From CAVRAZ01 sp963719135 (GTDB lineage Bacteria > Pseudomonadota > Gammaproteobacteria > DSM-19610): a stretch of DNA of 64,000 bases. The notes below the pieces were generated by a model. It did not search any database, had not been told where the DNA came from, and saw nothing but the letters and a program-made list of their open reading frames with translations. Each line of letters starts with the position of its first letter. Position 1 is the first letter of the stretch. This document shows positions 33,472 through 41,617 of this stretch, piece after piece. The stretch lies in the NCBI GenBank assembly GCA_963719135.1, contig CAVRAZ010000011.1, forward strand, positions 124,001 to 188,000. The letters run 5' to 3'. Made by a program: the position numbers and the translations under genes.

Positions 33472-34074
33472 TCAGAATTTCACGTCGGGCACCTGCTCGA
33501 CTTCGGGCGGCGCGGTGAAGTTCTCTTTCGGCTTGGCGTCCGGATACATCAGCGCCTTCCACCAGCGTCCGGGAATGGTGCGCAGTTCGGTGTTGTAACG
33601 CTGCACGGCCTGGATATAGTCGCGCCGCGCAACGGCGATGCGGTTCTCGACGCCTTCGAGCTGGGATTGCAGTGTCAGGAAATTCTGGCTGGCTTTCAGG
33701 TCCGGATAGCGCTCGACCACCACCAGCAATCGCGACAGCGCCGAACTCAGCGCGTCCTGATTCTGTTGAAACTGCTTGAAAGCCTCGGGATTGCTCAGCA
33801 CGTCGCCGGGCAGTTGCATCTGCGCGACTTTCGACCGCGCCTCGACCACGTCGGTCAAGACGTCTTTCTCATGCGCCGCGTAGCCTTTCACGACGTTGAC
33901 CAGATTGGGCACCAGGTCGGCGCGCCGCTTGTACTGGTTCTGCACCTCGCTCCAGCCTGCAGTCACGGCTTCGTCATAAGTCGGGATATTGTTGACGCCG
34001 CAGCCGGAAAGCGCGGCCACGACAACCAGAATCAACGACGCCCACGACAGGCGGGCGGGATTTGCAGCGTTCAT
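33472..34074 (-). CDS. lemA: LemA family lipoprotein
   Basis: A 200-residue protein. The lipobox ALSGC is followed by the LemA coiled helical core: YDEAVTAGWSEVQNQYKRRADLVPNLVNVVKGYAAHEK, VVVERYPDLKASQNFLTLQSQLEGVENRIAVARRDYIQAVQRYN, then TIPGRWW. These are exact family blocks. GAGGA lies 9 bases before the ATG. LemA, YgcG and a second TPM protein form one operon, as in many bacteria; the shared function is unclear. Confidence 0.95.
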   Translation of the reverse strand: MNAANPARLSWASLILVVVAALSGCGVNNIPTYDEAVTAGWSEVQNQYKRRADLVPNLVNVVKGYAAHEKDVLTDVVEARSKVAQMQLPGDVLSNPEAFKQFQQNQDALSSALSRLLVVVERYPDLKASQNFLTLQSQLEGVENRIAVARRDYIQAVQRYNTELRTIPGRWWKALMYPDAKPKENFTAPPEVEQVPDVKF

Positions 34075-34358
34075 GAACCAGTTCCTCTTGTTGTCGTTGT
34101 CCGGCGGGTCGACCCGCCCTTGTGGTACGCCGGAACAGACCGGTGCCGCCGCTGGCGACACCGGTCGGTATTTCGGGGCGCCAGCGTCAAGGCGGCGCCT
34201 GCGCTTCCGAATGCGACCGTCCCGGGAAACCGCCGGTCAATGCATCATTGCGAAGAACGCACCAGGCGACGCGGCGGCGCCCGGCATTTTGTGCTTCGCC
34301 GGGGCTTTGGCGCGCTTCGCCAGCAACGACGACAACGCCCCGCGTGACCGGCGCTGCT

Positions 34359-34892
34359 CTACAGCAAGCGCCGCGCCATCCCGAGAATATCGTCGACCAC
34401 CGATCCGTCATGGTCGGCGTCGAGCAGGGAACCGAGCGAGCCGCCCAGGGACATATTGGTCGACAGACCGGCGCCGGCCGTCTTCTTGCTCACGCCGCCC
34501 ACCATCATGGTGGCGATGACCGCCAGCATCTTCTTCAACAAGCCGGCATCCAGGCCGGTGCTGGCGGCGGCTTCCGCGGCGAGCTGGCGGCTCGCGTCCT
34601 TGCCGCCGAGGATGTGCCCCAGAATCCCGTTGCCGTCGTCGGCTGTCTCCGGCCGGCCGAGCATTTCGGGGTTCTCGAGATATTGATCGTGGTTGCCGCC
34701 CTGCAACGCGCCGATGAGCCCGTCGAGGCCGCTTTGCTGCGACACGCTGTTCTCAACGCCGCGGGTCAGCCCCGGCAGCATGGAGGCAATGACCTTCATG
34801 GCGTCGTCGCCTCTGACGCCGAAATTCTGTGCCAGCGCTTTCACCGCGCCGCCGTTCCGGCTGTTGAGAATGAGTTCGAGCAATCCGTTCAT
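34359..34892 (-). CDS. DUF937 domain-containing protein
   Basis: A 177-residue protein. The DUF937 pattern is seen in LAQNFGVRGDDAMKVIASMLPGLTRGV and GNGILGHILGGKDASRQLAAEAAASTGLD, then GLLKKMLAVIATMMVGGVSKK. It ends LLDADHDGSVVDDILGMARRLL, where DADHDGSVVDD is an EF-hand/dockerin-like calcium loop. The function of DUF937 is unknown. It is the last gene before about 350 bases without a gene. Confidence 0.82.
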   Translation of the reverse strand: MNGLLELILNSRNGGAVKALAQNFGVRGDDAMKVIASMLPGLTRGVENSVSQQSGLDGLIGALQGGNHDQYLENPEMLGRPETADDGNGILGHILGGKDASRQLAAEAAASTGLDAGLLKKMLAVIATMMVGGVSKKTAGAGLSTNMSLGGSLGSLLDADHDGSVVDDILGMARRLL

Positions 34893-35248
34893 GCTGGCTT
34901 CCCGCGCCTGCCGTGGAATGTGTAACTGCCGTGACAGTATAACGCCTGACGGGTTCGCTGGCATCGTGCGCGCCTTGCTGCGTTGCGCGGCCGCGTGGCC
35001 ACGCCCCGAAAATCCGTCGACCGGTCAGCGTCGAAATTCCGCCATTACCCCGCGCGCGGGCTGACGGGTTTGTCCCGCGCACGTATTTGACCGCAAAGGC
35101 GCGCGAAGGCGCGCAAAGTAACAACCCCTTCCTGTTCTGTCGTTCGCGGCGAACGGTTGTCGAGTCCTTGCCGGCGGGTATCGTAACGCTCTGCCGACTG
35201 CCGAACAGCACTCGGTGTCCTACGCCATTGCGCACACGTCCTTCGCGG
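34893..35248. repeat. Intergenic region with a repeat of the AACCGC-AAGG family
   Basis: No gene is seen in about 355 bases. Around 35087-35117 the word ACCGCAAAGGCGCGCGAAGG and a second GGCGCGCAAAG copy resemble the arms of the larger inverted repeats. Hairpin-forming GC blocks lie near 35045-35080. Confidence 0.45.
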
Positions 35249-37126
35249 TTACCGAGGGGGTTCTTTTGCGGCGGGATCTGCCGGCTCCGATGCTTTGTCC
35301 TGCTCGATGCCCTTTTCGAGCACGGGTTTCGCTTTCTCCTTCTCCGGCTCGATCAGGCTGATCAGTGTCCACCCGGGACCGGGCTGCAGGTTCCGGCCCG
35401 CCGCGAACACCTGCAATCGCCCTTTTGCATCGAGCGCAAACAGGGGCACCGCCTTTTTGTAGTGCTTGCGGTTGAAGGCATCGAAGTCGAAACTTTCGGT
35501 CAGTTTGGTTTCGCGTACTTCCGCGCCGATGCCGAGCATCTCGGCCAGTCGCGCGTAGGTGGCGTCCTCGCCGAACGCAACGCGGCCGACTCCCGACACA
35601 ACCGACGCCTTGTCGGAGTCGCCCGTCCCGCCTGCGGGAATCGAGAACAGCCGGTTGTTGTCGAACTCGCGCCGGTAGCGGTGCAGCGCGAGCGCGTTCA
35701 GCTCCGGCTGGGACGACAACGCGAGCACCCGGCCCATGCCGACCAGATCCAGCCGGCGGTCCGCGTAGCTGGACACGGCGCTGCCGTAAAAGGTCGACAG
35801 ACCCGCCATGCGCGCGGCGCGGATGTTTCCCCACGCGGTGTCGCACAACAGACTGGGGAAACCCCGTTTCTTGAGCACGCCGGCGATGACGCGCGCGACC
35901 GGGTTGGCGCCGATGACGAGGAACCCCGTGGGTTCGGGGTCGGCAACGCCCAGCAGGCGCGCCAGCAGGCCCGATGTCGAACTCTGCAACACGACGGTGC
36001 CGACGATGATCAGAAACGTCAGCGGCACCAGCAGTTCCGCCTGCGGGTAACCGGCTGCCTGCAGACGCAGCGAAAACAGCGCCGCGACCGCCGCCGCGAC
36101 GATGCCGCGCGGCGCGATCCAGCCCAGCAGCGCGCGCTCTTGCCAGCGCAGTGTCGTGCCCCAGGTGGAAACCATGACCTTGAGCGGACGCGCGACAAAC
36201 TGCATCGCCGCCAGCACGCCGACGGCGCCCCAGCCGAGCGCCGCAAATTGCGAAAAGTCGATGCGCGCGGCGAGCAGCACGAACAGGGCCGAAATCAGCG
36301 CGACCGACAGGCTTTCCTTGAAATCCAGAATGTCCTCGACCGGCACGTCGCGCATATTCGCCAGCCAGATGCCCATCACCGTGACCGTCAGCAGCCCGGC
36401 CTCCCCCTGGACCGCGTTGGACAGCGCGAACACGCCGAATACCATGGCCAGCGTCGCCACGTTGTGCAGATACTCGGGCAGCCAGTGGTGACGCAGCGCG
36501 AGGCCGAGCGCGTGCCCGGCGGCAACACCGAACGCCAGACCCACCGCGATGATCTTCGCGAAGCTGGCCAGCGTGTGGCCGAACGCCTCGCCGATGTGTC
36601 CGGAAATGATGAACTCGAACACGAGCACGGCGAGCAGCGCGCCGATCGGATCGATCACGATGCCTTCCCAGCGCAGGATGTTGGCGATGTCCGCCGTCGG
36701 GCGCACCGTGCGCAGCAGCGGCACGATCACCGTCGGGCCGGTCACGACGGTCATGGCGCCGAACAGCACGGCGAGTTGCAGCGGGAAATGGACGAGGTAC
36801 CAGGTCGCGAACGTAACCACCGCCCAGGTGACCAGCAGACCGGAGGTGACCATGCGCCGGACGATGTGTTCCAGTCCCCGGATCTCGGACAGCTTCAGCG
36901 TCAGGCTGCCCTCGAACAGAATGACCGAGACCGACAGCGAAACGAAGGGAAACAGCAGGTTGCCGAACAGCGCGTCGGGCGCGATCCAGTGCAGGACCGG
37001 ACCGACCATGATTCCCGCCAGCAGCAGGAAGAGGATGGCCGGCAGGCGCACCCACCAGGCGAACCACTGGCACCCGATCGCCAGCACGGAAAGCCCGGCA
37101 ATCGTCAGGACGGTCTGTTCTTCCAC
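35249..37126 (-). CDS. Cation:proton antiporter (CPA1 type) with RCK_N domain
   Basis: A 625-residue protein. Its 10-12 hydrophobic helices contain the exchanger signatures LAGIMVGPVLHWI, TGPTVIVPLLRTV and EGIVIDPIGALLAVLVFEF (conserved Asp for ion translocation). A cytosolic TrkA-N/RCK domain (VIGANPVARVIAGVLKKRG... LLCDTAWGNIRAARMAG) follows and can regulate by nucleotide binding. The C-terminus is a Lys/Glu-rich tail. It probably moves Na+ or K+ against protons at the inner membrane. Confidence 0.92.
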   Translation of the reverse strand: MEEQTVLTIAGLSVLAIGCQWFAWWVRLPAILFLLLAGIMVGPVLHWIAPDALFGNLLFPFVSLSVSVILFEGSLTLKLSEIRGLEHIVRRMVTSGLLVTWAVVTFATWYLVHFPLQLAVLFGAMTVVTGPTVIVPLLRTVRPTADIANILRWEGIVIDPIGALLAVLVFEFIISGHIGEAFGHTLASFAKIIAVGLAFGVAAGHALGLALRHHWLPEYLHNVATLAMVFGVFALSNAVQGEAGLLTVTVMGIWLANMRDVPVEDILDFKESLSVALISALFVLLAARIDFSQFAALGWGAVGVLAAMQFVARPLKVMVSTWGTTLRWQERALLGWIAPRGIVAAAVAALFSLRLQAAGYPQAELLVPLTFLIIVGTVVLQSSTSGLLARLLGVADPEPTGFLVIGANPVARVIAGVLKKRGFPSLLCDTAWGNIRAARMAGLSTFYGSAVSSYADRRLDLVGMGRVLALSSQPELNALALHRYRREFDNNRLFSIPAGGTGDSDKASVVSGVGRVAFGEDATYARLAEMLGIGAEVRETKLTESFDFDAFNRKHYKKAVPLFALDAKGRLQVFAAGRNLQPGPGWTLISLIEPEKEKAKPVLEKGIEQDKASEPADPAAKEPPR

Positions 37127-37192
37127 GTCACCTGCTCCAGGGAAGGTCGGACGCCGGGAGGAGCAGCGCCGCCGGGCGCGCGTCCCGACGTA

Positions 37193-37714
37193 TCAGATGC
37201 CCAGCGGTCTGTGGAGCTGGTCGCCGCAATCGCGGCAGAAGTAGCGGGCCTGGCCGCGCTGAATCCGGTAGTGGCGGCAGGCGCTCAGCGCGTGGCCGCG
37301 GCAACCGCAGACATAGGGAAACCGCCGCTGTCTGCGCACCGGGACGCCGTCCAGATCGAAATCGCCGACCGCCTTCGGCTCGGCGCCGAACACGCGCATC
37401 ACCGACCGCCATTCGTCGCCGTGAGGGCGGATATTCTTCAGACCGTAGAGCACGTCCGTGACGTAATGCGCGACCTCGTGCGGGACGGTGTCGTGCAGGC
37501 CGGGTTCGAAATACTTGGCGAACAGATAGGGATTGAAGCGGATGAAGCGCTCGCGCCTTCTTACGCAGTACATGCCGGCAGCCCTGCCGCGGATGTCGAA
37601 GTACATGGGAATCGGGCCCAGGTCGACCCCGAAATGGTCGGCGGCATGCCCGATGTACTGCCGCGCTGTCCTGATGATCTGTCGCTGTTGGTCCGGCGTG
37701 ACGGGCTCGATCAT
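37193..37714 (-). CDS. sprT: SprT-like zinc metalloprotein
   Basis: A 173-residue protein with the SprT motifs: FNPYLFAKYFEPGLHDTV then HEVAHYVTDVLYG (HExxH) and the downstream His in RPHGDEWRSVM. A C-terminal zinc ribbon follows (YVCGCRGHALSACRHYRI and YFCRDCGDQL). SprT-type proteins are putative DNA-associated or general metalloproteases; eukaryotic Spartan repairs DNA-protein cross-links, but the bacterial role is not firmly known. It precedes the antiporter gene by about 65 bases. Confidence 0.88.
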   Translation of the reverse strand: MIEPVTPDQQRQIIRTARQYIGHAADHFGVDLGPIPMYFDIRGRAAGMYCVRRRERFIRFNPYLFAKYFEPGLHDTVPHEVAHYVTDVLYGLKNIRPHGDEWRSVMRVFGAEPKAVGDFDLDGVPVRRQRRFPYVCGCRGHALSACRHYRIQRGQARYFCRDCGDQLHRPLGI

Positions 37715-38264
37715 GGGTGCCTTGAAACATCCTGGTCGCTTAATCCGCGTATTATGGCAGCATCCTTTACTGGATGTCATGGTGTAAGAATTTAGCCGAT
37801 ATTTGTGCATGGACCGCGTCTGGGCACCCGTTCCTCCCTGCTTTCGCCGGACGACAACAGGCTTGGCTCAACAGCTGTCACCCATCTGCGGCGCTTGTGC
37901 GCTTGCCGCATCAAAGCGTAAACCTCCGGCACTTCAGTTTCTTGTGCGAATCCGTTCGTCGGTGGACCGTCATCTTTCGTCAACAAAAACCGCTGGCATC
38001 CTCGGTTTCATGGCAGGTGTCTCCGATCGGGGTCACTTTGAGACGTGGCTGGACAGACCGCGCAAAGGGTCGCGCCCAGACAGGCGGGCAGCGTGCACCG
38101 CCGCCGTGCGCAAAGTTTAGGTTGCGACAAAGCGGCCTTGGCAGGCCATCTGATCTAAAGACAAATGTTTGACGCATGCCGCAGGCACCGCTGCACAGAC
38201 CTGTGCGCGGGTTGGCATCAAATTTGCCCAGGGTCAGTTGACCCAAGACTCGAGCGGCACCGAC
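37715..38264. other. Intergenic region, about 550 bases, no supported gene
   Basis: Frames in this stretch are short, have mixed codon use and overlap in several phases. A 6-2-6 palindrome GGGTCAGTTGACCC lies at 38231-38244, ahead of the decayed gene. The stretch may hold remains of the 5' part of that gene or its promoter. Confidence 0.4.
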
Positions 38265-39729
38265 ATGGCAAATTTCAGACCCTTACTCCTCTCTCTTGCT
38301 CGCGGGCTTTGCCGCGTTGAATTCAATGACCGCCCCGCACTGACCGCGGACGGGACGCCCCAACTGACGCCCAGCGCAGACCGCGGACTGTTCGTCTGGC
38401 GCGACGCCGACGGCACCTGGAACATGCAGTTGACGGCCGGTGGCACCGACCTGAAATTCGATGGTGTACTGACCAGCACCAAGCCCATCGACTGGGTCAA
38501 CCGTGACCTGCTGAATTCGAACGACAGCGCCGACAAGACCGACGCGAACACGCTGTCGATGGATTTCCAGGTGTGGAACATCGGGTATGACGCCGTAACG
38601 CTGTCGCTGCCGGCCGGCGCCGGTCTTTGCCTTGACGGATCGCTCGGTACCGGTAGCCTGGTGTTCCTGGGAGAATCCACCAAGGCGGTTTCCATGCCGG
38701 TTGACCTGACCGATTCCGGCGCATGCGGCAACAGTGTCCCGAGCGCCGGCGGCACCTCGACGCAGACTACGTAGAGCGGCAACACGACCACGCAAAAAGC
38801 CGTCGCCAGCGGCACCCGCCGCTATCACCCGGGCCACTACATCACGGTGACCACCTGGGACACGCATTCGGAGATGATGGAGGCGGTCAAGCCCGGCGTA
38901 ACCGGCATCGAGAAGCGTTACGACTGGCGAACCCTGGAACCGACGCAGGGGAACTATGATTTCTCCGAGATCGCGTCCGACCTGAATTTCGTTGCCGGCC
39001 AGGGACTGCAGTTCATCGTGTTTATCGAAGACAAGACCTTCAACAAGCCGATGCCGACGCCCGACTATCTGTCCGCTTACACGCTTCCGAACCGCGCCGG
39101 CGGCTATACGCTGCTCCGCTGGCACCCGACGGTGGTTGCCGGCATAAAGGCGCTGCTTACCCAACTGGCCGCCCGCTTCGACGGCAATCCGAATTTCGAA
39201 GGCGTGGCCATCGCCGAAACCGCGGTCGGCCTCGACGACGCCGCGCTGAAAGTCAACGGCTACACGCCGGAAGCGTACCGAGACGCACTCATCGACATTC
39301 TCGACACGGCGGCGGCCCAGTTCACTCGCTCACAGGTGTCCTGGTACATGAACTTCCTGCCGGGACAGCAGCGCTATCTCGCCGATATCGCCGATGCCGT
39401 CGCTCCGCTCGGCGTCGCCATGGGCGGGCCGGACATCCTTCCCGACGACGCGTCGCTGGTAGACCGCACGTAGCCGCTCTACAACCAGTTTCAGGGGAAA
39501 ATGACGCCGTTCAATTCCGCGCAACTGGACAGCTGCAGACACGTGCACGCCGACCCCAAGGCCGCCACCAAGTACTGGATCATGAACGAGCTGTATCAGT
39601 TCGGGCGCGACCAGCTTCATCTGAGACTATATCTTCTGGCACCGCAGGACGCGGCGCACGCCGTCGGATTCCTACATCTGGACGGAGGCACTGCCGGTCA
39701 TCGAGCGGAATCCGACGATCAATCCCTGA
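38265..39729 (+). pseudogene. Decayed gene for a secreted protein, possibly glycoside-hydrolase-like
   Basis: One reading frame runs from ATG 38265 to about 39620 with two in-frame TAG stops (38772 and 39471). Both sides of each stop keep the same phase and protein-like codon use (for example PGHYITVTTWDTHSEMM after the first). Near 39627 the frame shifts by one, after which YIFWHRRT...SYIWTEALPVI runs to TGA 39727. In another phase near 38294-38345 LLAGFAALNSMTA reads as a better signal peptide, suggesting a further shift. TAG is a normal stop elsewhere in the window. The TIM-barrel look (WRTLEPTQGNYDF, VAIAETAVG) suggests a hydrolase. Confidence 0.75.
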
Positions 39730-39806
39730 CCGGGGAACGAATGCAACGCTCTGGCGCGCACGAAGGGCGCGCCAGAGCCCCGCCGCCGCGGTAGCAGGAC
39801 AGGCTT

Positions 39807-40307
39807 CTAGCGCGCGGCGGTGCGAATCAGCTCCCGCGCACGCACCGACGCCAGGCAGGTGTCCAGATTCCTGGCACGTTCGACGCCCGACAGATGCGTG
39901 GCATCGGCACGACCGGTGGCGGCGAGTTCGGCCTGAACGATTTTCACGTCGCGGTCGTTCAGGATGCCTCTGGTGTAGAGCGCGCCGATCGCCCAGCAAT
40001 CGGCTTCCTGTTCGTTGCTGGCCCGCGCGTCTTCCGTCGTGTGCCCCAGCACATGGTGCGCACATTCGTGCGCATAGATGAACCACTTCATCTGCTGGCT
40101 GATCGAGCCGCTGACCAGCGGCTGGTAGAGAATGACCGGCTCGCCGTTCGGCAGCACATCGGCCATTGCGGCATCGTGCAGAAAGTAGTCGGGCACTCTC
40201 TGCACCTCGACGCCGCGGTAATCCAAGCAGGCAAGTGGCGGACCCGCCTGTGCGAGGACCGGCATGACCAACAGAACGAGCGACATCGAACAGCGCGCGG
40301 TATTCAT
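39807..40307 (-). CDS. M48-like small zinc metallopeptidase
   Basis: A 166-residue exported protein. A signal peptide (CSMSLVLLVMPVLAQA) precedes WFIYAHECAHHVLGH (HExxH zinc motif) and SNEQEADCWAIGALYTRG (ExxAD third-ligand motif), which is the gluzincin arrangement of M48-like peptidases. It lacks the membrane helices of HtpX. The start at 40307 has AAAGGA about 8 bases upstream; ATG 40316 is an alternative. It converges with the decayed gene at 38265-39729. Confidence 0.85.
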   Translation of the reverse strand: MNTARCSMSLVLLVMPVLAQAGPPLACLDYRGVEVQRVPDYFLHDAAMADVLPNGEPVILYQPLVSGSISQQMKWFIYAHECAHHVLGHTTEDARASNEQEADCWAIGALYTRGILNDRDVKIVQAELAATGRADATHLSGVERARNLDTCLASVRARELIRTAAR

Positions 40308-40661
40308 TCCTGACATCCTTTCGTGACCGCGAGAACGCACAGGGCGAAACCCGGATATGCCCCCGCGGCGAAAGCGCGCACCCGGGCGCACAACCGGCCA
40401 GTCCGCTGGCTCGCCGGGCATCCGCTGCAAAAACCGACCACCCGCCAGGTCACCGATCTGCTCACCCTTGATCCAGGCAATGTAGTATCATGAATCCGAC
40501 GTTATTTTTGCCGCTCGGTTCGCGTCTGTCAACCTCCGGGGCGGCGAAGCCCCGTTCGGCGCAATCGTGCGCCTGCGCCGAACGGGAAGCTTTTCCACCA
40601 CCGCCCGGAGGCCGGGGGGGGCACTTCGCCCGGGCCGATCGAACCCTGACGCCTCCCGCAC
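40308..40661. promoter_or_regulatory. Divergent region with a strong hairpin upstream of greB
   Basis: CCCGTTCGGCGCA (40551-40563) and TGCGCCGAACGGG (40574-40586) form a 13-bp perfect inverted repeat with a 10-base loop, 75 bases before greB. A second small palindrome (GGGGCGGCGAAGCCCC) precedes it. These could be a leader structure or a terminator of an upstream transcript. No gene is seen in the region. Confidence 0.5.
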
Positions 40662-41156
40662 ATGAGCCGCTACCGACCGCCGCAACCCCCATCGTCGCCT
40701 TACATCACGCGCGCCGGCTACGAGTCCCTGCAAACGGAACTCAAGGCGATCTGGAAACGCCGCGCGGATGTCACCCTAGCCCTAGCCGCCGCGGCCGCCG
40801 AGGGCGACCGCTCCGAGAACGCCGAATACATCTACCGCAAGAAGGAACTGCGCGAAATCGACCGGCGCATCCGGTATCTGCAGAAACGGTTGCCGGTGCT
40901 GAAGGTGGTGGCCGAACCGCCGGGCGACCGCCAACAGGCGTTCTTCGGCGCGTGGGTGACGCTGGAAGACGAACGACGCGGCGAAGTCACCTACCGCATC
41001 GTCGGCGCCGACGAGTTCGATCCCGGACGCGGCTGGATCAGCGTCGACGCGCCGCTGGCGCGCGCGCTGCTGAAAAAGTCAGTCGACGACGCCGTGGAAG
41101 TCGTCACGCCCGAGGGCAGGACGACGTACTGGATTCTGGATATCCGGTACGAATAG
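40662..41156 (+). CDS. greB: Transcription elongation factor GreB
   Basis: A 164-residue factor that stimulates RNA cleavage by backtracked RNA polymerase. The N-terminal coiled coil (YITRAGYESLQTELKAIWKRR ... AAEGDRSENAEYIYRKKELREIDRRI) carries the acidic tip residues Asp and Glu (GDRSENAEY). The C-terminal FKBP-like domain reads FFGAWVTLEDERRGEVTYRIVGADEFD and ends VEVVTPEGRTTYWIL. Length and basic patch suit GreB rather than GreA. Confidence 0.95.
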   Translation: MSRYRPPQPPSSPYITRAGYESLQTELKAIWKRRADVTLALAAAAAEGDRSENAEYIYRKKELREIDRRIRYLQKRLPVLKVVAEPPGDRQQAFFGAWVTLEDERRGEVTYRIVGADEFDPGRGWISVDAPLARALLKKSVDDAVEVVTPEGRTTYWILDIRYE

Positions 41157-41186
41157 AGCCTTGATTCGCTAAAGATATGGTCAACC

Positions 41187-41575
41187 GCCAAGGACGCGAA
41201 GGGAAAACCCCTTCTAGAATTTTAACCACAAAGCACACAAAGCACACGAAGCTAAGAATAAACAAAGGACCTTTCTTCGATTCGTCATGCCGGTGAAGGC
41301 CGGCATCCAGGGACGCCGAACCCTGGTGCGTGCCGTGAAGCCCCGGCAATTATCGCCAGTTTGATATCGTCTAGGCCGTTGCAGGACAACGGACGCAATC
41401 CACTGGCGTTGACCGGGTGGAATTCCCCCCGTTCGATCGCTGCGACGCTGACTGGATGCCGGCCTTCGCCGGCATGACGGCTCGGCCGGAGGTGGCTTGA
41501 TAATGTTTGCCTTCGTGTCCTTTGTGTACTTTGTGGTTAAAATTCTAGAAAGGGTTTTCCCTTCGCGTCCTTGGC
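41187..41575. mobile_element. MITE-like nested inverted-repeat element
   Basis: The two outer arms (41187-41251 and 41511-41575) are 65-base inverted repeats with 62 matches, ending in GCCAAGGACGCGAAGG. Inside is a second inverted pair, CGTCATGCCGGTGAAGG... (41283-41310) against its complement at 41452-41479. No transposase is present. The whole could fold into a long cruciform. It lies between the greB stop and the ygiQ stop. Confidence 0.8.
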
Positions 41576-41617
41576 GTCCTTTGCGGTTAAAACGTTCCAC
41601 ACCAACAACCCAAACCC

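Noticed and set aside
35087..37795. Plus-strand frame of 902 residues over the antiporter
   Set aside because: Its composition is His/Arg/Gln-rich and without domains, and the minus strand encodes a clear antiporter.
38772..39473. TAG as a recoded sense codon
   Set aside because: The porin, some other genes and the general codon usage treat TAG as a stop, and the same gene also carries a frameshift, so decay explains the data better.
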